64,000 bases of DNA from Corynebacterium sp. ACRPS. Lineage in GTDB: Bacteria; Actinomycetota; Actinomycetes; Mycobacteriales; Mycobacteriaceae. The notes beneath the pieces were generated by a model that did not search any database, had not been told where the DNA came from, and saw nothing but the letters and a program-made list of their open reading frames with translations. A program made the position numbers and the translations under genes. The stretch spans positions 1 to 64,000 of the forward strand of contig NZ_JAKRMY010000006.1 in assembly GCF_022346005.1 (NCBI RefSeq). The letters are read 5' to 3'. Below, piece by piece: positions 25,902 through 38,052 of this stretch; within the stretch, counting starts at the first letter, position 1, and each line of letters starts with the position of its first letter.

Positions 25902-27476
25902 TTACTCCCACTCGATGGTTCCCGGTGGCTTGGAGGTGCAATCCAAGACCACGCGGTTGACGTCCTTAACCTCGTTGGTGATGCGGGTGGAGATCTTCTC
26001 TAGCACGTCATACGGCAAGCGGGTCCAGTCCGCGGTCATGGCATCCTCGGAAGATACCGGGCGCAGCACGATGGGGTGGCCGTAGGTGCGGCCATCGCCT
26101 TGGACGCCGACGGAGCGGACATCGGCAAGCAGCACGACCGGGCACTGCCAAATCTCCTCGTCCAAGCCGGCGTTGGTCAGCTCGGTGCGGGCAATCAGAT
26201 CCGCCTGGCGCAAGGTCTCGAGGCGATCCTCGGTAACCTCACCAATGATGCGGATGCCCAGGCCGGGGCCTGGGAAGGGCTGGCGGCCGACGATCTCTTC
26301 CGGCAGGCCCAACTCGCGGCCCACCGCGCGCACCTCGTCCTTAAAGAGTAGACGCAGCGGCTCGACGAGCTCGAACTCGACGTCATCTGGGAGGCCGCCG
26401 ACGTTATGGTGCGACTTAATATTGGCGGTACCGTCGCCGCCGCCGGATTCGACGACGTCCGGGTACAAGGTGCCTTGGACGAGGTAGTCGACGGTGGAGC
26501 CGGCGGGGGCATCGGCAAGCACGCCGGCCACGGCGCGCTCGAAGGAGCGAATGAACTCCGCACCGATAGCCTTGCGCTTTTCCTCGGGGTCGCTAACACC
26601 CGCCAGCTTCTTGAGGAAGGCCGAACGCTCGTCGGCAGTGACCAGCTTGGCGCCGGTCGAGGCCACGAAGTCAGTTTCGACCTGCTCGCGCTCGCCCGCG
26701 CGCAGCAGGCCGTGGTCGACGAAGACGCAGGTCAGGCGATCGCCGATGGCGCGCTGCACCAAGGCCGCGGCCACGGCAGAATCCACGCCGCCGGACAGGC
26801 CGCAAATAGCGCGGCCCTCCTCGCCTACTTGGGCGCGAATATCCGCGATGAGCTGCTCGGCGATATTATCGGCGGTCCAGTTTTGCTCCAGACCGGCAAT
26901 CTCCGTGAGGAAGCGGGTAAGCACTTCTTGGCCGTGCGGCGAGTGCAACACCTCTGGGTGGTACTGCACGCCGGCCATCTGCTTGGCCGGGCACTCCATC
27001 GCGGCGACGGGGGCGCCGGCGGAGGTAGCGGTTACGTCGAAGCCCTCGGGGGCGGCGGCGACGGCGTCGCCGTGGGACATCCACACCTTGTGCGTGGGCT
27101 CGAGGCCCTCGTGCAAGATGCCGCCCTTGACGTCGATATCGGTGCGGCCGTATTCACGCTCACCGGTAGACGATACGGTACCGCCGAGAATGTGGTTCAT
27201 GGCCTGGAATCCGTAGCAAATGCCGAAGACCGGAACGCCAAGCTCTAGCAGCTCAGGCTTGAGCGCCGGGGCGCCGTCGGCATAGACGGACGACGGGCCG
27301 CCGGACAAAATGAGCGCGGCGGGGTCCTTGGCTTTGATTTCCTCGATGGAGGCGGAGTTGGAAACAACCTCGGAGTAGATTTTGGCCTCGCGCACGCGGC
27401 GGGCAATGAGCTGCGCGTACTGAGCGCCAAAGTCCACGACGAGGACTGGGCGCAGGGTAGTATTTGGCTTAGTCAC
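25902..27476 (-). CDS. guaA: GMP synthase (glutamine-hydrolysing)
   Basis: This 524-residue enzyme aminates XMP to GMP. The glutamine amidotransferase domain (residues 1-200) has the nucleophile in [12 protein letters not shown] and the catalytic HPEVLHSP. The ATP-pyrophosphatase domain has [12 protein letters not shown], and the C terminus ends with the conserved [16 protein letters not shown] box lies 7 nt before the GTG start and no ribosome binding site is visible. It lies 191 bp downstream of guaB3; that gap holds no recognisable gene. Confidence 0.96.
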   Translation of the reverse strand: MTKPNTTLRPVLVVDFGAQYAQLIARRVREAKIYSEVVSNSASIEEIKAKDPAALILSGGPSSVYADGAPALKPELLELGVPVFGICYGFQAMNHILGGTVSSTGEREYGRTDIDVKGGILHEGLEPTHKVWMSHGDAVAAAPEGFDVTATSAGAPVAAMECPAKQMAGVQYHPEVLHSPHGQEVLTRFLTEIAGLEQNWTADNIAEQLIADIRAQVGEEGRAICGLSGGVDSAVAAALVQRAIGDRLTCVFVDHGLLRAGEREQVETDFVASTGAKLVTADERSAFLKKLAGVSDPEEKRKAIGAEFIRSFERAVAGVLADAPAGSTVDYLVQGTLYPDVVESGGGDGTANIKSHHNVGGLPDDVEFELVEPLRLLFKDEVRAVGRELGLPEEIVGRQPFPGPGLGIRIIGEVTEDRLETLRQADLIARTELTNAGLDEEIWQCPVVLLADVRSVGVQGDGRTYGHPIVLRPVSSEDAMTADWTRLPYDVLEKISTRITNEVKDVNRVVLDCTSKPPGTIEWE

Positions 27477-27483
27477 GCCCCAT

Positions 27484-27489
27484 AGTCTA
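27484..27489 (-). promoter_or_regulatory. guaA -10 box, leaderless start
   Basis: TAGACT on the minus strand ends 7 nt before the GTG at 27476. Confidence 0.5.
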
Positions 27490-27667
27490 ACCCATAGGCC
27501 CCGCGGCCCAGGAAGCGCTTACCTATGTGGGGCATTGCGGCGGCTTTCGCGCCGTGGGGCGCGGGCCGCACAGGCAACTCGCCATGCAAGGGGGGCGGGA
27601 GTGCAGCTGCGAGGGGCGCAGCGGTGCGGCGCGGGTCCCGCACGATGCGAGGCGCGCCGCGTGCTAC

Positions 27668-28819
27668 TTAATAGCGCACCGCGAGCTCGACCTTCTGGAA
27701 CGACTTCAGGTCGGTGTACCCACACTTTGCGAGGGCACGCCGCAGCGCACCCACAAGGTTGGTGCGGCCGAATGGCTCGCTTGATGGGCCATGCAGCACG
27801 GTTTCCAGGCTCGGCGCAGCCGCGGGTGCGGCATCGCCTGCGGTAAGAAAATCCACATCGAGGTCGGTATCGACGCCGGCGAACTGCGCATATCCGCGCG
27901 GGAACCGCGGGTGGCCTGCGGTAGCCGGCCAGTACCATCCCCTACCGCCTGCCTCTCGGGCCTGGGCGAGAAGGGGGCCGAGCGCGACGCTATCGGCACC
28001 GCAGGCAAAGGCCTTGGCGATGGTCCCGGAGTTATCGAATTCCGCATCCGCAATGATGTGCACGTAGCGACCTTCGGTCTCGTCGAGGTAGTCACGGCGG
28101 GCCGCGGCGGCATCGGCAATGGCGGTGGCCATGGCGGTATCGATGCCGACGGTTTCCGCGTTGGTCGTCACGCCCGCGCCCACGATGACGCCGGCCGCCC
28201 CTGTGCGCATTAGGTGCAGCGCCGTGGTGTAGTCCGCCACGCCACCGGCGATGACGGGCACTTCGAGCGAGCCGATAAATTCCTTCAGGTTCAGCGGCTC
28301 GCCGCCCGTGGCGACGTGCTCCGCGGACAGCAGCGTGCCCTGGATGAACAGTAACTCGGCCCCAGCCGCAATGGCCTTCGGCGCCATCTCGCGGGCATTT
28401 TGGGGCGAGACGCGCACGGCGACGGTCACACCGGACTCGCGCACTTGGGCAATGCGGGAGGCAAGGAGGGCATCGTCAAGCGGGGCGGCGTGCAATTCCT
28501 GGATGGTGGAGTTATCGCCCGGCTGGGAATAGATGCGTGCCAAGGCACCCTCAAGGTCCTCGTGGCGGCCCCACAACCCTTCGGCGTTGATGACGCCGAG
28601 CCCGCCCTGCTGGCCCATCTCGATGACGAACTCGGGCGTGGCGAGCGCATCGGTGGGGTGCGAAACGAAGGGGGTATCGAAGGTATAGGCATCGATATTC
28701 CACGTGGTATCCACGTCCTTGGACGAGCGCGTGCGGCGCTGGGGAACGATGGAGACCTGGTCTAAATCAAAGGTGCGGCGGGCCTCGCGGCCGATGCCGA
28801 TTTCGGCGTATTCACGCAT
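27668..28819 (-). CDS. guaB3: GuaB3 family IMP dehydrogenase-related protein
   Basis: This 383-residue TIM-barrel protein belongs to the actinobacterial GuaB3 family, which lies downstream of guaB2 and lacks CBS domains. Visible features are QVSIVPQRRTRSSKDVDTTW at the start, GAAGVIVGAGVTTNAETVGI in the barrel, and the C-terminal FQKVELAVRY. The active-site Cys loop of true IMP dehydrogenases is not evident, so its reaction is uncertain. The ATG has AGGA 5 nt before it, and 7 bp separate it from guaB2, so they form an operon. Confidence 0.88.
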   Translation of the reverse strand: MREYAEIGIGREARRTFDLDQVSIVPQRRTRSSKDVDTTWNIDAYTFDTPFVSHPTDALATPEFVIEMGQQGGLGVINAEGLWGRHEDLEGALARIYSQPGDNSTIQELHAAPLDDALLASRIAQVRESGVTVAVRVSPQNAREMAPKAIAAGAELLFIQGTLLSAEHVATGGEPLNLKEFIGSLEVPVIAGGVADYTTALHLMRTGAAGVIVGAGVTTNAETVGIDTAMATAIADAAAARRDYLDETEGRYVHIIADAEFDNSGTIAKAFACGADSVALGPLLAQAREAGGRGWYWPATAGHPRFPRGYAQFAGVDTDLDVDFLTAGDAAPAAAPSLETVLHGPSSEPFGRTNLVGALRRALAKCGYTDLKSFQKVELAVRY

Positions 28820-28826
28820 GTTTGTC

Positions 28827-30359
<1,533 letters not shown>

Positions 30360-30454
30360 TTAAACAGGTTCAGCGGCTACCCCAACTGTAGTGTGTGCCC
30401 GGCCAATGACACCATTCAGGCTAGGGGTTAATTGCCTTAAGCGGGCAAGTTCAA

Positions 30455-30460
30455 TAGGCT
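30455..30460 (+). promoter_or_regulatory. -10 box of the DUF5319 gene, leaderless start
   Basis: TAGGCT ends 7 nt before the GTG at 30468. Confidence 0.5.
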
Positions 30461-30467
30461 CGCAGGC

Positions 30468-30839
30468 GTGAACTTCTTCGCCAATATGCCCCGCGATCCT
30501 TTTGCAGACGATCCGAATGACCCCGCCTCCTTCCTGGAGGAGGACGAGCAGGTCATGCCGCTTTCCGATGAAGACCGCCTCGCCCTCATCCACGATCTCG
30601 CCCTGGTAGAGAAATTCGCAAGTGTGCTCGGCCCGCGCGGGATCGATGGCATCTTCTTCCTGTGTGAGGACTGCCAGGAAAACCACTTCTACGAGTGGGA
30701 TATTATGGCCGCCAATATGCGCGCAACGCTGGCGGGCGAGCTCGCCCCAGTGCACGAGCCTGGAGCAGAACCCGACCCGCGCCGCTACGTGCCGTGGGAC
30801 TACGCGCTAGGCTACTTGGACGGCCTCGAGGGCCGCTAG
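30468..30839 (+). CDS. DUF5319 family protein
   Basis: This 123-residue acidic protein is conserved in mycobacteria and corynebacteria between guaB2 and the sigD locus. It starts NFFANMPRDPFADDPNDPASFL and contains the conserved GIFFLCEDCQENHFYEWDI with a CxxC pair that may bind metal. No biochemical role is established. It diverges from guaB2 and converges with rsdA, 19 bp away. Confidence 0.8.
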   Translation: MNFFANMPRDPFADDPNDPASFLEEDEQVMPLSDEDRLALIHDLALVEKFASVLGPRGIDGIFFLCEDCQENHFYEWDIMAANMRATLAGELAPVHEPGAEPDPRRYVPWDYALGYLDGLEGR

Positions 30840-30858
30840 GGTTGTAGCACTGCCCTCG

Positions 30859-31617
30859 CTACTCGGCGCCCGCCCCCAACTGAATAGTTGTGGTGGGTGC
30901 TTCTTCGGGCTCGCGCGTCTCCGGCTGCGGATTCGCTGGCGCCTGCTCCGTTACCACCACGGTTGAGGTCTCGTACTGCGTTTCCGTTACGGTCTTCGGC
31001 GCTGGCTCAGGATTCTCCTGCGACTTTTGGCCCGGCGCGGTCTCGGTGGCGGTTTCCGTCACGGTTTTCGTCTTCGGGCGGGCAGGACGCTTCTTTTCGG
31101 CTTCTTCCTTGGCGGCGATGGCATTTTCTTCTTTGCCTTCAGCCTCTTCGAGCTTGGTGCGGGCTTCCTTCATAAGCTCGCGCGCACCTTCGATATCTCC
31201 CTCTGCCGCGCGGGATTCCATCTCATCTAAGGTGCCGGCCAACTCCACGTTGCGGGTCTCATCCGGCCTATCAAATACGCCAGAATTAACCATGACCCCG
31301 CCCGCACCGGCGAGGATGACTGTGGCGGCGGCCGCGCCGATAAGTCCATGCATCACGGGGCGATTGCGCCGGCGAGACCGCGCCTTATCGAGGCTGATGA
31401 CGGCCGGTTCTTCCTCTACCCCATCCACGCGCGGGGCTGGCGGCATCTGCTTATCGATGTCCCCCTTCAGCCCCAACAGCAGCCCAGCGAGCTCATCGCT
31501 GCCATTGGAGGGATCCTTGCCCTGCGACAGCTCGGTGAGGAATGCATCATCATCTACCAAGGGCTGGAGCTGCTCCGTCAGGTCATCGTTATTCTTTTTA
31601 GAATGCTTGGAGGCCAT
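30859..31617 (-). CDS. rsdA: Anti-sigma-D factor RsdA
   Basis: This 252-residue protein is expected to bind and restrain SigD. The N-terminal part (LTEQLQPLVDDDAFLTELSQG) is the sigma-binding region, followed by one membrane segment (about residues 88-110), a helical stretch rich in Glu, Lys and Ala, and a long Thr/Pro/Glu-rich extracytoplasmic tail. The topology fits a membrane anti-sigma factor controlled by regulated proteolysis. It lies directly downstream of sigD, as in Mycobacterium. Confidence 0.85.
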   Translation of the reverse strand: MASKHSKKNNDDLTEQLQPLVDDDAFLTELSQGKDPSNGSDELAGLLLGLKGDIDKQMPPAPRVDGVEEEPAVISLDKARSRRRNRPVMHGLIGAAAATVILAGAGGVMVNSGVFDRPDETRNVELAGTLDEMESRAAEGDIEGARELMKEARTKLEEAEGKEENAIAAKEEAEKKRPARPKTKTVTETATETAPGQKSQENPEPAPKTVTETQYETSTVVVTEQAPANPQPETREPEEAPTTTIQLGAGAE

Positions 31618-31682
31618 GATGGTTTCTGTCCTTCCTTCCTTTCTTAAGGTTTACGCGTGTCTCTAGAGCGGGGGTTGTGGCT

Positions 31683-32255
31683 TTAGCCCTCGGTGGCTAA
31701 TTGTTGCCCAAGGGCCTTTCGCAATTGTGCGAGAGCTCGGTGCTGTGCGACGCGAACCGCGCCCGGGGTAGACCCCACGATATCGGCGGTTTCTTCTGCC
31801 GAAAGCCCAACGAACACGCGCAAAATAACGATGTTTTTTGCCTTGTCACTTAAGGTATCGAGCAAGGCGCGCATTCTGTTACTACCATCATTTTCTAGCG
31901 CCCATTCCTCGGGAGTCGCCTCGTTTGCGGTGCTTTCTGGAAGCTCCTCGGCGGGCGTGGAGCGATCGCGGCCCATGGCGCGGTGGGCATCGGTTACCTT
32001 ATTAAAAGCGATGCCGTAGACATAGGCCATGAAGGGTCGGCCCTTATCTTCATAGGATTCGATAGATGTGGCGACGGCGAGGCAGATTTCTTGGGTCACG
32101 TCCTCCGCGGTGGGCTGGCGCCCGCCACCGATGCGCGCACGACAATAGCGCAGCACCTGCGGATGAATAATTTGCAGGATAGATTGCAGTGCGCGGCGGC
32201 TTCCACCAGCGGCCAGCGGAACGAGATCCGCTAGCTCTTTATCCTTATCGCTCAC
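31683..32255 (-). CDS. sigD: ECF sigma factor SigD
   Basis: This 190-residue sigma-70 family member has regions 2 (AEDVTQEICLAVATSIESYED, FMAYVYGIAFNKVTDAHR) and 4 (LSDKAKNIVILRVFVGLSAEETADIVGSTPGAVRVAQHRAL). In corynebacteria SigD controls cell-envelope (mycolate) genes. An AGAGGG ribosome binding site precedes the GTG. The anti-sigma gene rsdA follows, and a WhiB gene lies divergently upstream. Confidence 0.92.
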   Translation of the reverse strand: MSDKDKELADLVPLAAGGSRRALQSILQIIHPQVLRYCRARIGGGRQPTAEDVTQEICLAVATSIESYEDKGRPFMAYVYGIAFNKVTDAHRAMGRDRSTPAEELPESTANEATPEEWALENDGSNRMRALLDTLSDKAKNIVILRVFVGLSAEETADIVGSTPGAVRVAQHRALAQLRKALGQQLATEG

Positions 32256-32674
32256 GAGTGCACCCTCTGCAGACTATTAAATCGATATTCAACCATATTT
32301 CCTCTGGGGCAGGGAGTGCAAAGGGACAACTGCCTTGCACACCTCCGCCTCGGCACTGCCCTTGCTTGGCGATGCCCCAGCAAAGAAAACCCCACCAAGA
32401 AACCCGTGCCCAGCGGTTGTACCCGCTTTGAAGGCGGGTTTATGGCCCCTGCACAATAGAAAGAGGAAAATTCATAATTCGTTAACCTTAGCCATTATTG
32501 CAGGTAAATGGGCGCTAACGAGTCCCATAAATAGATACAATACCTAGAAGTTAAATACTAGTAACCCTTTGTTTACCAAGACGCGACACACTACAAATCG
32601 TTGCGGTTCGCGGATGACTCTCCACCGGCCGCCAGCGTAAGAATTCTCGTCCTGTTATAAGGAGCTTAAGAAAC
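32256..32674. other. Intergenic region between sigD and whcB (419 bp)
   Basis: No gene is visible. The half next to whcB is A+T-rich and probably holds its promoter. A hairpin ACCCGC-TTTGAAG-GCGGGT at 32421-32438 followed by TTTA could be an attenuator or the end of an unannotated transcript. Confidence 0.5.
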
Positions 32675-32971
32675 GTGTCTCAGTCCAAGTCTCTTCTCGG
32701 ACCTACTGCAGATGTATGGGATTGGCAGTTGCAAGGTGCGTGCCGCGGTGAAAACTCGGACGTGTTTTACCATCCAGACGGAGAGCGTGGCCGAGCCCGC
32801 GCCCAGCGCGAAAATCGCGCCAAGGCCATCTGCAATTCCTGCCCGGTTATCGAGCTCTGCCGCGAGCACGCCCTGCGTTCGGCCGAACCGTATGGCGTCT
32901 GGGGCGGCATGAGCGAGTCTGAGCGCGTGGTGGCGCTGCGCAAGCGTCGCCGCGAGACGGTCAACGCTTAA
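32675..32971 (+). CDS. whcB: WhiB family iron-sulfur regulator (WhiB3/WhcB type)
   Basis: This 98-residue protein has the four cluster-binding cysteines at 23, 53, 56 and 62 (QGACRGEN, ICNSCPVIELC), the GVWGGMSESER turn and a basic C-terminal segment RKRRRETVNA for DNA contact. WhiB proteins bind a 4Fe-4S cluster and act with the housekeeping sigma factor in redox and stress responses. Its position between sigD and groEL1 matches Mycobacterium whiB3 and Corynebacterium whcB; the orthologue name rests on this synteny. AAGGAG lies about 11 nt before the GTG. Confidence 0.88.
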   Translation: MSQSKSLLGPTADVWDWQLQGACRGENSDVFYHPDGERGRARAQRENRAKAICNSCPVIELCREHALRSAEPYGVWGGMSESERVVALRKRRRETVNA

Positions 32972-33041
32972 CCCAAAAATTAAGTTAGCGCGCAGAGCCC
33001 ACACACCGCGTTCGTGGCGGGCGGGAGTGCGGGGTTCCGAA

Positions 33042-33146
33042 TTATCCCTGCGTAGCAAGCGCCTGCTGCAAATAACGCCCTGTGAGGGACTCCTTCGAGC
33101 CCGCTAAGTCCTGGGGCGTGCCGCTAAAGACGAGGCAACCTCCAGC
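33042..33146 (-). pseudogene. Remnant of a UvrA-like C terminus
   Basis: Read on the minus strand, the last 35 codons before a TAA give AGGCLVFSGTPQDLAG followed by SKESLTGRYLQQALATQG, which is the conserved C-terminal end of UvrA-type excinuclease ATPases. The frame hits a stop just upstream and no other UvrA sequence is present, so this is a deletion remnant. It lies between whcB and groEL1. Confidence 0.65.
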
Positions 33147-33275
33147 TGAGGAGGACCCCTAAGCTTGGCGCCTTTTGTGAACTATCCTCTCTTCTGCTGC
33201 CGCTGGCGGCTAAAAAGGCCTACCGTGGCATCGCACGGGTTATGTGGTTCCCGCGTGCTTTACGTATAAGCCAGA

Positions 33276-33321
33276 AGCCCGCCGCAGCCTCCCCAATAAG
33301 GCGGGGAAGGCGCGGCGGGCT
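33276..33321 (-). terminator. Terminator downstream of groEL1
   Basis: A 10-bp stem AGCCCGCCGC/GCGGCGGGCT encloses a second inner stem (CCTCCCC / GGGGAAGG). It lies 25 bp past the groEL1 stop. Confidence 0.65.
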
Positions 33322-33345
33322 ATGGGGCTAGGTATAGCGCAGGAA

Positions 33346-34974
<1,629 letters not shown>

Positions 34975-35268
34975 CTACTTCTCGATGATGGCGAGGATGT
35001 CGCGCTGGCTCAGCAGCAAGTACTCTTCGCCGTCGTACTTCAGCTCGGTGCCGCCGTAGCGGGAGAAGACAACGGTGTCGCCTTCCTTAACGTCCATGGG
35101 GATGCGGTCATCGTCGTCTTCCCAGCGGCCCGGGCCGACGGCAATAACGGTTGCTTCCTGCGGCTTTTCCTTTGCCGAATCCGGGATAACCAGGCCGGAT
35201 GCGGTGGTGGATTCTGCTTCTACGATCTGTACGAGGACGCGGTCCTCAAGCGGCTTAATAGTTGCCAT
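34975..35268 (-). CDS. groES: Co-chaperonin GroES
   Basis: This 97-residue co-chaperonin starts [11 protein letters not shown] and has the mobile loop [20 protein letters not shown] and the roof segment. It caps the GroEL ring. It is first in the groES-groEL1 operon, with a CIRCE operator about 115 bp upstream. Confidence 0.97.
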   Translation of the reverse strand: MATIKPLEDRVLVQIVEAESTTASGLVIPDSAKEKPQEATVIAVGPGRWEDDDDRIPMDVKEGDTVVFSRYGGTELKYDGEEYLLLSQRDILAIIEK

Positions 35269-35380
35269 GATGTTTCCTCCGTATTGTTCGTTTGCGCACC
35301 TTAATGGCGCGCGCGTGCCGGTTGTGGATGTCCAGCACAGCCGTCGTCGCGGGTGAACAACTGTGGGTCAAACAACCTGA

Positions 35381-35407
35381 TTAGCACTCTACCCTCGTGA
35401 CTGCTAA
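35381..35407. promoter_or_regulatory. CIRCE element (HrcA operator) upstream of groES
   Basis: TTAGCACTC, a 9-bp spacer, then GACTGCTAA: the CIRCE inverted repeat with one mismatch in the right arm. HrcA repression of groES-groEL1 is expected. Confidence 0.9.
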
Positions 35408-35444
35408 CCCTCAACAATGACGCGATCCCCGCTGCCGGACCGCG

Positions 35445-36701
35445 CTACGGCGCCAAGTGCGTCAGGGACACCACGTGTACTCCGCTCGGATGCCGAAAGC
35501 TCAGGTTTCCTCCCGTCACGATCATTAAGACGGGCGGGACCTCCCATTCAAAGCGCTCTGCGAAGGCCTGCAAATTGCTTGCCGCCTTCTCAATGATCTC
35601 TTGGCTTTGCCCCAATTTAATTTCTACGAAAACGGTCCTGCCTGCCAGCTCAAATACCGCATCTACTTCCAGCCCAGATGCGTCACGGGCGTGAAAAATA
35701 CGCTTTCCACTTAACACCGCTAAGTCGTGGACTACTTGGGATTCAAAAAGCTGCCCGGCAAAGGCAAGGTTGCGCAGCAACTTGTCTGGGGACGCGTCCA
35801 CGGCAGCAGCGGCCAACGCCGGATCCGCCAGATGCCTCTTCGGTGCCGTTCGCAGACTAGCCCGCGAGCGCAGATGAGACGACCACGCCAGCTGTTCTTC
35901 CACGATGAAGATGCGCTGCAACGCAGCAAGGTACTCGCTGACCGTAGCCCTTTGCGCGCCAATATCGGCAGCAATAGAAGAAATGGACTGTTCTGTGGCT
36001 ACCCCACGGGCAAGCGAACGAATAAGTGTCGTTACTTTTACCGGATCCCTTCGCACACCATCGGCGGCATTAATATCCACGTGGGCCACAGTATCGATAT
36101 AACTGCGCAGATTCTCCTGCGCCGCCTCAACGGAATAATTCCGGTTTGCGGGCCAGCCGCCATGCGCCATGCGCGTAATGACCCCTGCAACATCCACGAC
36201 CGTTTCCCCATTCGACTGCGGGGATTCCTGAGCTACCAATTCGGCTAATGATACTGCGCCATTAGAATGCCCCGACTCATAAAAACTGAAGGTCTTCATC
36301 CGCAGCCTGGCTATGCGCCCCGCACCCGAGTGCCTGGATTGTTCCTCCATTGGCGCAGTCGACCCAGTAAGAATGAACTGCCCAGGCGCTTGCCGACGGT
36401 CAATCTCATGCCGCACCAAGTTCCACAACTGCGGTTTTTCTTGCCACTCATCAAAAACTCGCGGCGTATCCCCCTCCAACGCCAAATCCGGGACGGTGCT
36501 GAGCTGCATGTCGAGGTTTAAATCCGTATCCACCTGGACAAGACTGCCCGCAATTTGCCGAGCGGTCGCGGATTTCCCACAGCCCTTTGGGCCTTCTATC
36601 AACACTCCACCGGATCGCTGCAGGGCTCCATGAAGCCGCGAATCCTCTACTCGCGGGAGATAAAAATAGCCTTCTTGACCAGTCATTTTAAACCCATCCA
36701 T
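35445..36701 (-). CDS. AAA_14 ATPase with DUF4143
   Basis: This 418-residue protein has an AAA_14 P-loop domain (GVLIEGPKGCGKSATARQ as Walker A, PRVFDEWQEKPQLWN as Walker B, FILTGSTAP as sensor 1) and a C-terminal DUF4143 domain with a winged helix (IAADIGAQRATVSEYLAALQ) and a nuclease-like core (EVDAVFELAGRTVFVEIKLG). The family is widespread and laterally transferred, and its role is unknown. The ATG used lies inside the last unit of a 23-bp repeat array. A second ATG at 36686 has a GGATGGG sequence 6 nt upstream and may be the real start. Base composition is lower in G+C than its neighbours, which suggests transfer. Confidence 0.85.
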   Translation of the reverse strand: MDGFKMTGQEGYFYLPRVEDSRLHGALQRSGGVLIEGPKGCGKSATARQIAGSLVQVDTDLNLDMQLSTVPDLALEGDTPRVFDEWQEKPQLWNLVRHEIDRRQAPGQFILTGSTAPMEEQSRHSGAGRIARLRMKTFSFYESGHSNGAVSLAELVAQESPQSNGETVVDVAGVITRMAHGGWPANRNYSVEAAQENLRSYIDTVAHVDINAADGVRRDPVKVTTLIRSLARGVATEQSISSIAADIGAQRATVSEYLAALQRIFIVEEQLAWSSHLRSRASLRTAPKRHLADPALAAAAVDASPDKLLRNLAFAGQLFESQVVHDLAVLSGKRIFHARDASGLEVDAVFELAGRTVFVEIKLGQSQEIIEKAASNLQAFAERFEWEVPPVLMIVTGGNLSFRHPSGVHVVSLTHLAP

Positions 36702-36812
36702 CAGTTTGAGTGCGTTCTACCCATCAGAATATCAGAGTTTCACCCATCAGTTTGAGTGCGTTCTACCCATCAGAATATCGGCGATCCATCCATCAGTTTG
36801 TACGGATCTGGG
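36698..36812. repeat. Five-unit 23-bp iteron array before the DUF4143 gene
   Basis: The heptamer CCATCAG occurs at 36698, 36721, 36744, 36767 and 36790, exactly 23 bp apart. Units 1 and 3 are identical over 23 bp (CCATCAGTTTGAGTGCGTTC and on), and units 2 and 4 share CCATCAGAATATC, so the array alternates two unit types. The array begins at the end of the ABC permease gene and finishes over the start codon of the ATPase. Confidence 0.85.
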
Positions 36813-38052
36813 CGGTTGAGCGCAGGAATCCCGCGAGAATGAGCTTGACCGCACACAGCGCAAGAAACATGGCGCCAAAAATTAGACCGAATGGCGCCCA
36901 CCACACTCCGGCAAGCCCCTCCCACAGCGCGCTCATCCCGGAATAGAAATCGGGATGCAACAGGTGGTTGAGCAGCGCGACCACCGTCACGCTCAAGGTG
37001 ATGACTATGGCCGCGGCAGTAATGGTCAGGCAGAAGGCCTCGCCCACCTGCACCCGCGCCCACGCCACCGGCGCGGCGCCGGCCAATCGCAGGCCGCGCA
37101 CATCGCTGGCGATGCGCGAGCGCATGATGAGTGAGGTCAACACCGCACCAACGATGCTTGGGGCAACGACTGGGCCGAGGAATGCCGCGAAGACTCGCCC
37201 CGATGACAGGGTGTCGAGGCTGTCCGTACCTTTGAGCATCATCACCCCAGAGCCCACCGCCACGATCAGGCCGCCGAGCAGCACCCACGGCACGATATGA
37301 GGCACGGAAAAGCGGCGGCGCACCCGCACGTTGGCCCCGGCGATGCCGCACAAGCGCGTCCATTGGTCCACGGCGGGCATCAGCCACGGCGTCATGAGTG
37401 CAACCAGGATGACCAGCCCCATAGAGGCGGCGAGGCTATCGCCCGGATCCTCTATCTGCAGGCAGCCGTAGACGGCACCGCCTACCAAACCAACGGCAAC
37501 AAGGCAGCGCAGCACTACCCACACCGGGCGCGGTTCCACCCGCGGGCGAAAGACCCGGCGCAGCGGTATGAGGGCACCGCAGACCGCCGATGCCACGCAG
37601 ACGGATACGGCGATGCGGATGACCAGCGGGGTAATGGCCAACTCCGGCATGGGAATCCCGTCGCTGCGAAAGGCCGCGGCCATGGGGTCGACCAATAGGC
37701 GCGCCGGGAAGGTCCCGATGAGCGCCGCGATAGCGCTCACGGCACTCACCTGCCCCACGATGAAGCTATTGATCATCCACCCAGGCATGCCGATCATGCG
37801 CCACGAACGGTACACGGGTTCGCGCTCCTCAATGATCAGCCGCATCTGGGACAACGTGATCAACACAACGGCGCAGACCGCCATGCCCAGCACGGTGCCG
37901 CCGAGCGGCCCAGTGGGATCTTCGTCCGCGTCCGAGGTGGCCACCAGCATCGATACCGCCAGCGCGCACGCGGCCGAGGAAACCACCATGGTTAGCGCCA
38001 CGGCAAGCCATGAGAGCCAATTGCTTTGTAAGTCCTTAAGCCACACCAGCAT
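36793..38052 (-). CDS. ABC exporter permease, FtsX-like
   Basis: This 419-residue membrane protein has roughly ten predicted membrane segments, in line with FtsX/MacB-type permeases used for antimicrobial peptide or lipid export. The start at MLVWLKDLQSNW is supported by AGGAGG 6 nt upstream and overlaps the ATPase gene by 17 bp. Its stop codon falls in the fifth repeat of the iteron array. It sits next to a divergent two-component system, a common arrangement for inducible resistance exporters. Confidence 0.8.
   Translation of the reverse strand: MLVWLKDLQSNWLSWLAVALTMVVSSAACALAVSMLVATSDADEDPTGPLGGTVLGMAVCAVVLITLSQMRLIIEEREPVYRSWRMIGMPGWMINSFIVGQVSAVSAIAALIGTFPARLLVDPMAAAFRSDGIPMPELAITPLVIRIAVSVCVASAVCGALIPLRRVFRPRVEPRPVWVVLRCLVAVGLVGGAVYGCLQIEDPGDSLAASMGLVILVALMTPWLMPAVDQWTRLCGIAGANVRVRRRFSVPHIVPWVLLGGLIVAVGSGVMMLKGTDSLDTLSSGRVFAAFLGPVVAPSIVGAVLTSLIMRSRIASDVRGLRLAGAAPVAWARVQVGEAFCLTITAAAIVITLSVTVVALLNHLLHPDFYSGMSALWEGLAGVWWAPFGLIFGAMFLALCAVKLILAGFLRSTAQIRTN

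Noticed and set aside
27477-27667. A gene between guaB3 and guaA
   Set aside because: Only antisense-type frames of biased composition are present. The region fits the guaA promoter.
36698-36812. The 23-bp repeats as a CRISPR array
   Set aside because: The shared part is only 7-13 bp, there are no unique spacers of constant length between full repeats, and there are no cas genes.
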